Source: Sulfurovum sp. | Lineage (GTDB): Bacteria > Campylobacterota > Campylobacteria > Campylobacterales > Sulfurovaceae | Reading direction: 5' to 3' | NCBI GenBank assembly: GCA_015663065.1 | Contig: DQSX01000222.1 | Coordinates: 1-7,235 of the forward strand | DNA length: 7,235 nucleotides | In this document: positions 5,443 through 7,235 of the stretch, in pieces | Numbering within the stretch: the stretch's first letter is position 1 | How the letters are laid out: each line of letters starts with the position of its first letter | Notes under the pieces: generated by a model | What the model was told of the DNA's origin: nothing | Database searches by the model: none | The model's input: only the letters and a program-made list of their open reading frames with translations | Position numbers and translations under genes: made by a program

Positions 5443-6546
5443 ATGGGCAGTCAGAGTTTTGATGAGTTGAAGCAGATCATTGAGATCAATTCCTGGACAA
5501 AGAACAAAGAGGGCGTAGACAGGAACGGTGAGATATTTGCCTATTGGCTTGAAGAGATCGGCTATACTCTCACCCGCTATCCCAGAGAGAAGATCGGCGA
5601 TCACCTGCACCTGACCGCTCCTGAAAAAGAGGGGAAAAAACTTCTGCTGCTTGGGCATCTTGACACTGTCTTCCCACCGGATACCTTTGAATCTTTCAGC
5701 GAGGATAAAGCGTGGATCTACGGACCGGGAGTCTGCGACATGAAAGGCGGCAACTATGTTGCACTTCAGGCACTGCGAAATGTTCACAAAAAGTTTGGAG
5801 CCATCCACAACATCGATTTTCTGCTCGTCAGTGACGAAGAGACAGGCAGCGACGACAGCAAACACCTTTCGGCAAAACTTGCAGAAGCGTACGACTACTG
5901 CATGGTCTTTGAAGCAGCCGGAGTACATGATGAAGTGGTCATCGGTCGTAAAGGGGTGGGGACTTTCTTCGTCGACATTGAAGGTATCGCAGCCCATGCG
6001 GGAAATCATTATGACAAAGGAGCAGATGCCAACCTTGAAGCGGCACATAAACTCCAAAGACTCGTTGCCCTGACCAACCTTGAAAAAGGCACTACTGTCA
6101 ATGTGGGAAAAATAGAAGGCGGCATCGGTGCCAACACCATCTCTCCCAAAGCCAGACTCACTTTTGAACTACGTTACACAAGTACCGACGAGCGAGACCG
6201 TGTACTCGCTGCTGTCAATGATATCGTTAATACTTCCTATGTGGAGGGCACAGAATCCAAACTCAGTGGAGGCATCCAGAGAGATGTCATGCAGCCTACT
6301 CCCGAACAGGCAGCTTTCATAGAAAAGATCAACCAACTCTGTAACATCACCCTCCCTACGGAAAAACGCGGCGGTGTAAGCGATGCCAATATCATCGCCT
6401 CACAAGGCGTACCCACACTTGACGGCTGGGGGCCTTACGGAGACGGCGACCACACCATTCATGAAAGAGCTTCCAAAAAAAGTTTTATTGATAGAGTTGA
6501 GTTAGTAACAGAGATATTTGAGAGGTTTATGGAGGGGAGGTTTTAG
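5443..6546 (+). CDS. M20A metallopeptidase, glutamate carboxypeptidase (CPG2)-like
   Basis: 367-residue di-zinc exopeptidase of family M20A. Relatives such as CPG2 remove C-terminal glutamate from folates and N-acylated peptides; others are dipeptidases. Seen motifs: H72 and D74 in GHLDTV, bridging D99 in 'GVCDMKGG', general base E132 and ligand E133 in DEETGS, E157 in FEAAG, and final ligand H337 (HTIHE). The lid/dimer domain, roughly residues 165-280, carries H185 (AHAGNH), N231 and R244 (ELRY), matching CPG2 residues that contact the substrate carboxylate across the dimer. The metal set is complete and the length normal for a cytoplasmic member, with no signal peptide. Start chosen at the third of three clustered ATGs (5431, 5440, 5443) because of GGGAG spacing. 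It is divergent from the ATP-grasp pair, suggesting shared control and a job trimming or recycling the ligase product. C-terminal specificity is inferred, not proven. Confidence 0.9.
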   Translation: MGSQSFDELKQIIEINSWTKNKEGVDRNGEIFAYWLEEIGYTLTRYPREKIGDHLHLTAPEKEGKKLLLLGHLDTVFPPDTFESFSEDKAWIYGPGVCDMKGGNYVALQALRNVHKKFGAIHNIDFLLVSDEETGSDDSKHLSAKLAEAYDYCMVFEAAGVHDEVVIGRKGVGTFFVDIEGIAAHAGNHYDKGADANLEAAHKLQRLVALTNLEKGTTVNVGKIEGGIGANTISPKARLTFELRYTSTDERDRVLAAVNDIVNTSYVEGTESKLSGGIQRDVMQPTPEQAAFIEKINQLCNITLPTEKRGGVSDANIIASQGVPTLDGWGPYGDGDHTIHERASKKSFIDRVELVTEIFERFMEGRF

Positions 6547-6575
6547 CTTGGATCCGGAATCAGTGAACAGGTACC

Positions 6576-7157
6576 CTACAAAGGCTCTTCCACATCTGCC
6601 AAAGTCAAGGCAAAGAGTACATTGACATCGTGTTCCATCAACACCTTTTGTGCCTCCTGAAGGGTAATACCGGTGGTGATGATATCATCTACGAGTATAA
6701 CGTCCACTCCTTTTTCCCCTCTGTAAACAAAATCTCTTGGATTATCAAGTCTGAACTGCAGCGGTCTACCGGAATAGTTCACACGGTTACGTGCCATCAT
6801 GGAAGCCGGCTGCACATGGACAGACTTCATCTTCATACTGTGCGTAAGCTGTGCAACATGGGAGTAGCCACTTTGTATATTTTCATCGATACCCACGATG
6901 TAGACATCCCCTTCATCATGTTCAACATACTCCCGCATAAAAGGACGAAAGAGCATTTTCCCCAACTCTTTATAGACCCGATACCCTTCAGGCCGGTGCT
7001 TGGTATGAAGGAGAGGCTCAAGGCTGCTATACCTGTAAAAAGAGATAACATCAAGCGTACCTGTTTTTCTTGTCCTCACTGCAGGAACGAACAGCTCACT
7101 TTTACAGGTTTTGCAAATCACATTGAAGCTTGGTTTCGAACAGGAAAAACATCGCAT
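6576..7157 (-). CDS. comF: ComF-family phosphoribosyltransferase-like competence protein
   Basis: 193-residue ComF/ComFC-type protein. It starts with a four-cysteine zinc ribbon (C3, C6, C15, C18; CxxC...CxxC) and ends with a type I phosphoribosyltransferase domain whose PRPP loop is intact (VILVDDIITTG, 153-163). In natural transformation the family acts in the cytoplasm to help single-stranded DNA cross or leave the inner membrane, and the Helicobacter pylori homologue is required for transformation. The PRTase reaction of the family is unsettled. Length is slightly short of the usual 200-240 but no domain is missing. The start is set by the zinc ribbon at the N-terminus. No Shine-Dalgarno precedes the ATG, and a perfect -10 box ends 6 nt upstream. 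It converges on the M20 gene with only 29 nt between stop codons and no evident terminator. No functional link to the neighbouring ligases is apparent. Confidence 0.9.
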   Translation of the reverse strand: MRCFSCSKPSFNVICKTCKSELFVPAVRTRKTGTLDVISFYRYSSLEPLLHTKHRPEGYRVYKELGKMLFRPFMREYVEHDEGDVYIVGIDENIQSGYSHVAQLTHSMKMKSVHVQPASMMARNRVNYSGRPLQFRLDNPRDFVYRGEKGVDVILVDDIITTGITLQEAQKVLMEHDVNVLFALTLADVEEPL

Positions 7158-7163
7158 AACACA

Positions 7164-7169
7164 ATTATA
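7164..7169 (-). promoter_or_regulatory. Consensus -10 box of comF, leaderless geometry
   Basis: Perfect TATAAT on the minus strand, ending 6 nt before the comF ATG, so the predicted +1 is the A of the ATG. There is no good -35 (TGGTTA at 16-nt spacing is a weak match) and no Shine-Dalgarno. The spacing is identical to that of the partial gene at the left edge. Confidence 0.6.
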
Positions 7170-7196
7170 CGTACTTTAAGCTTATTAACCATTTTT

Positions 7197-7205
7197 TGGT
7201 ATACT
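7197..7205 (+). promoter_or_regulatory. Candidate extended -10 promoter facing right, out of the window
   Basis: TGGTATACT on the plus strand is a TGn-TATACT extended -10. Predicted +1 is near 7212. The only ATG after it (7220) meets a stop two codons later, so the gene it would serve must start beyond 7235. It would be divergent from comF. Confidence 0.35.
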
Positions 7206-7235
7206 CCCGGCCAAACATAATGCCCTGAAATTAAA

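Noticed and set aside
5401..6057. A 218-codon minus-strand frame over the 5' half of the M20 gene
   Set aside because: The plus-strand frame has the complete M20 metal motifs. The antisense translation shows no domain.
6630..7220. A 196-codon plus-strand frame opposite comF
   Set aside because: The comF frame has the zinc ribbon and PRPP loop. The antisense frame has no family features.
7155..7235. A protein gene beginning at the ATG at 7220
   Set aside because: The frame stops after two codons (ATG CCC TGA), and too little sequence remains to judge any other start.

Overview
The window holds five complete protein genes and the start of a sixth. Moderate GC (roughly mid-40s by eye), tight packing, AT-rich intergenic DNA, good -10 boxes without clear -35 boxes, and a short ComF with an N-terminal zinc ribbon suggest a Campylobacterota-type bacterium of the Sulfurovum/Sulfurimonas kind. 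That placement is an inference from style, not from a marker gene. No RNA gene, IS element, CRISPR array or prophage was seen.

Layout, left to right. At 1-134 (minus) is the 5' end of an unrecognised gene leaving the window. At 242-2821 (minus) is a large multidomain M14 zinc carboxypeptidase followed by FnIII, two DNRLRE-like and FnIII modules, with no signal peptide. A 163-nt spacer (2822-2984) holds inverted repeats. At 2985-4415 (minus) is an ATP-grasp ligase-like protein with a C-terminal helix-hairpin-helix (HhH) domain, and 11 nt upstream of it at 4427-5338 (minus) a second, compact RimK-type ATP-grasp ligase. An AT-rich divergent control region with a perfect 17-bp palindrome separates these from a plus-strand M20A (CPG2-like) carboxypeptidase at 5443-6546. 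A convergent ComF-type phosphoribosyltransferase (6576-7157, minus) follows, and about 80 nt of upstream DNA ends the window.

The centre of interest is 242-6546. Two adjacent ATP-grasp enzymes, which join a carboxylate to an amine, are flanked by two unrelated metallo-carboxypeptidases, which remove C-terminal residues. This looks like a build-and-trim system for a peptide or a peptide tag on a protein. One ligase keeps all the expected catalytic residues. Its partner has lost the conserved metal-binding Asn (Glu-Cys-Ala instead of Glu-x-Asn) and carries a predicted nucleic-acid-binding HhH tail. That suggests an active/accessory pair and a substrate or location tied to DNA or RNA. The substrate cannot be read from the sequence.

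A second theme is translation control. The two minus-strand genes at the window edges (the partial gene and comF) each have a -10 box ending exactly 6 nt before the ATG and no Shine-Dalgarno, so both look leaderless. The four central genes have recognisable Shine-Dalgarno sequences, and in three of them these move the start to an internal ATG downstream of the longest ORF start.
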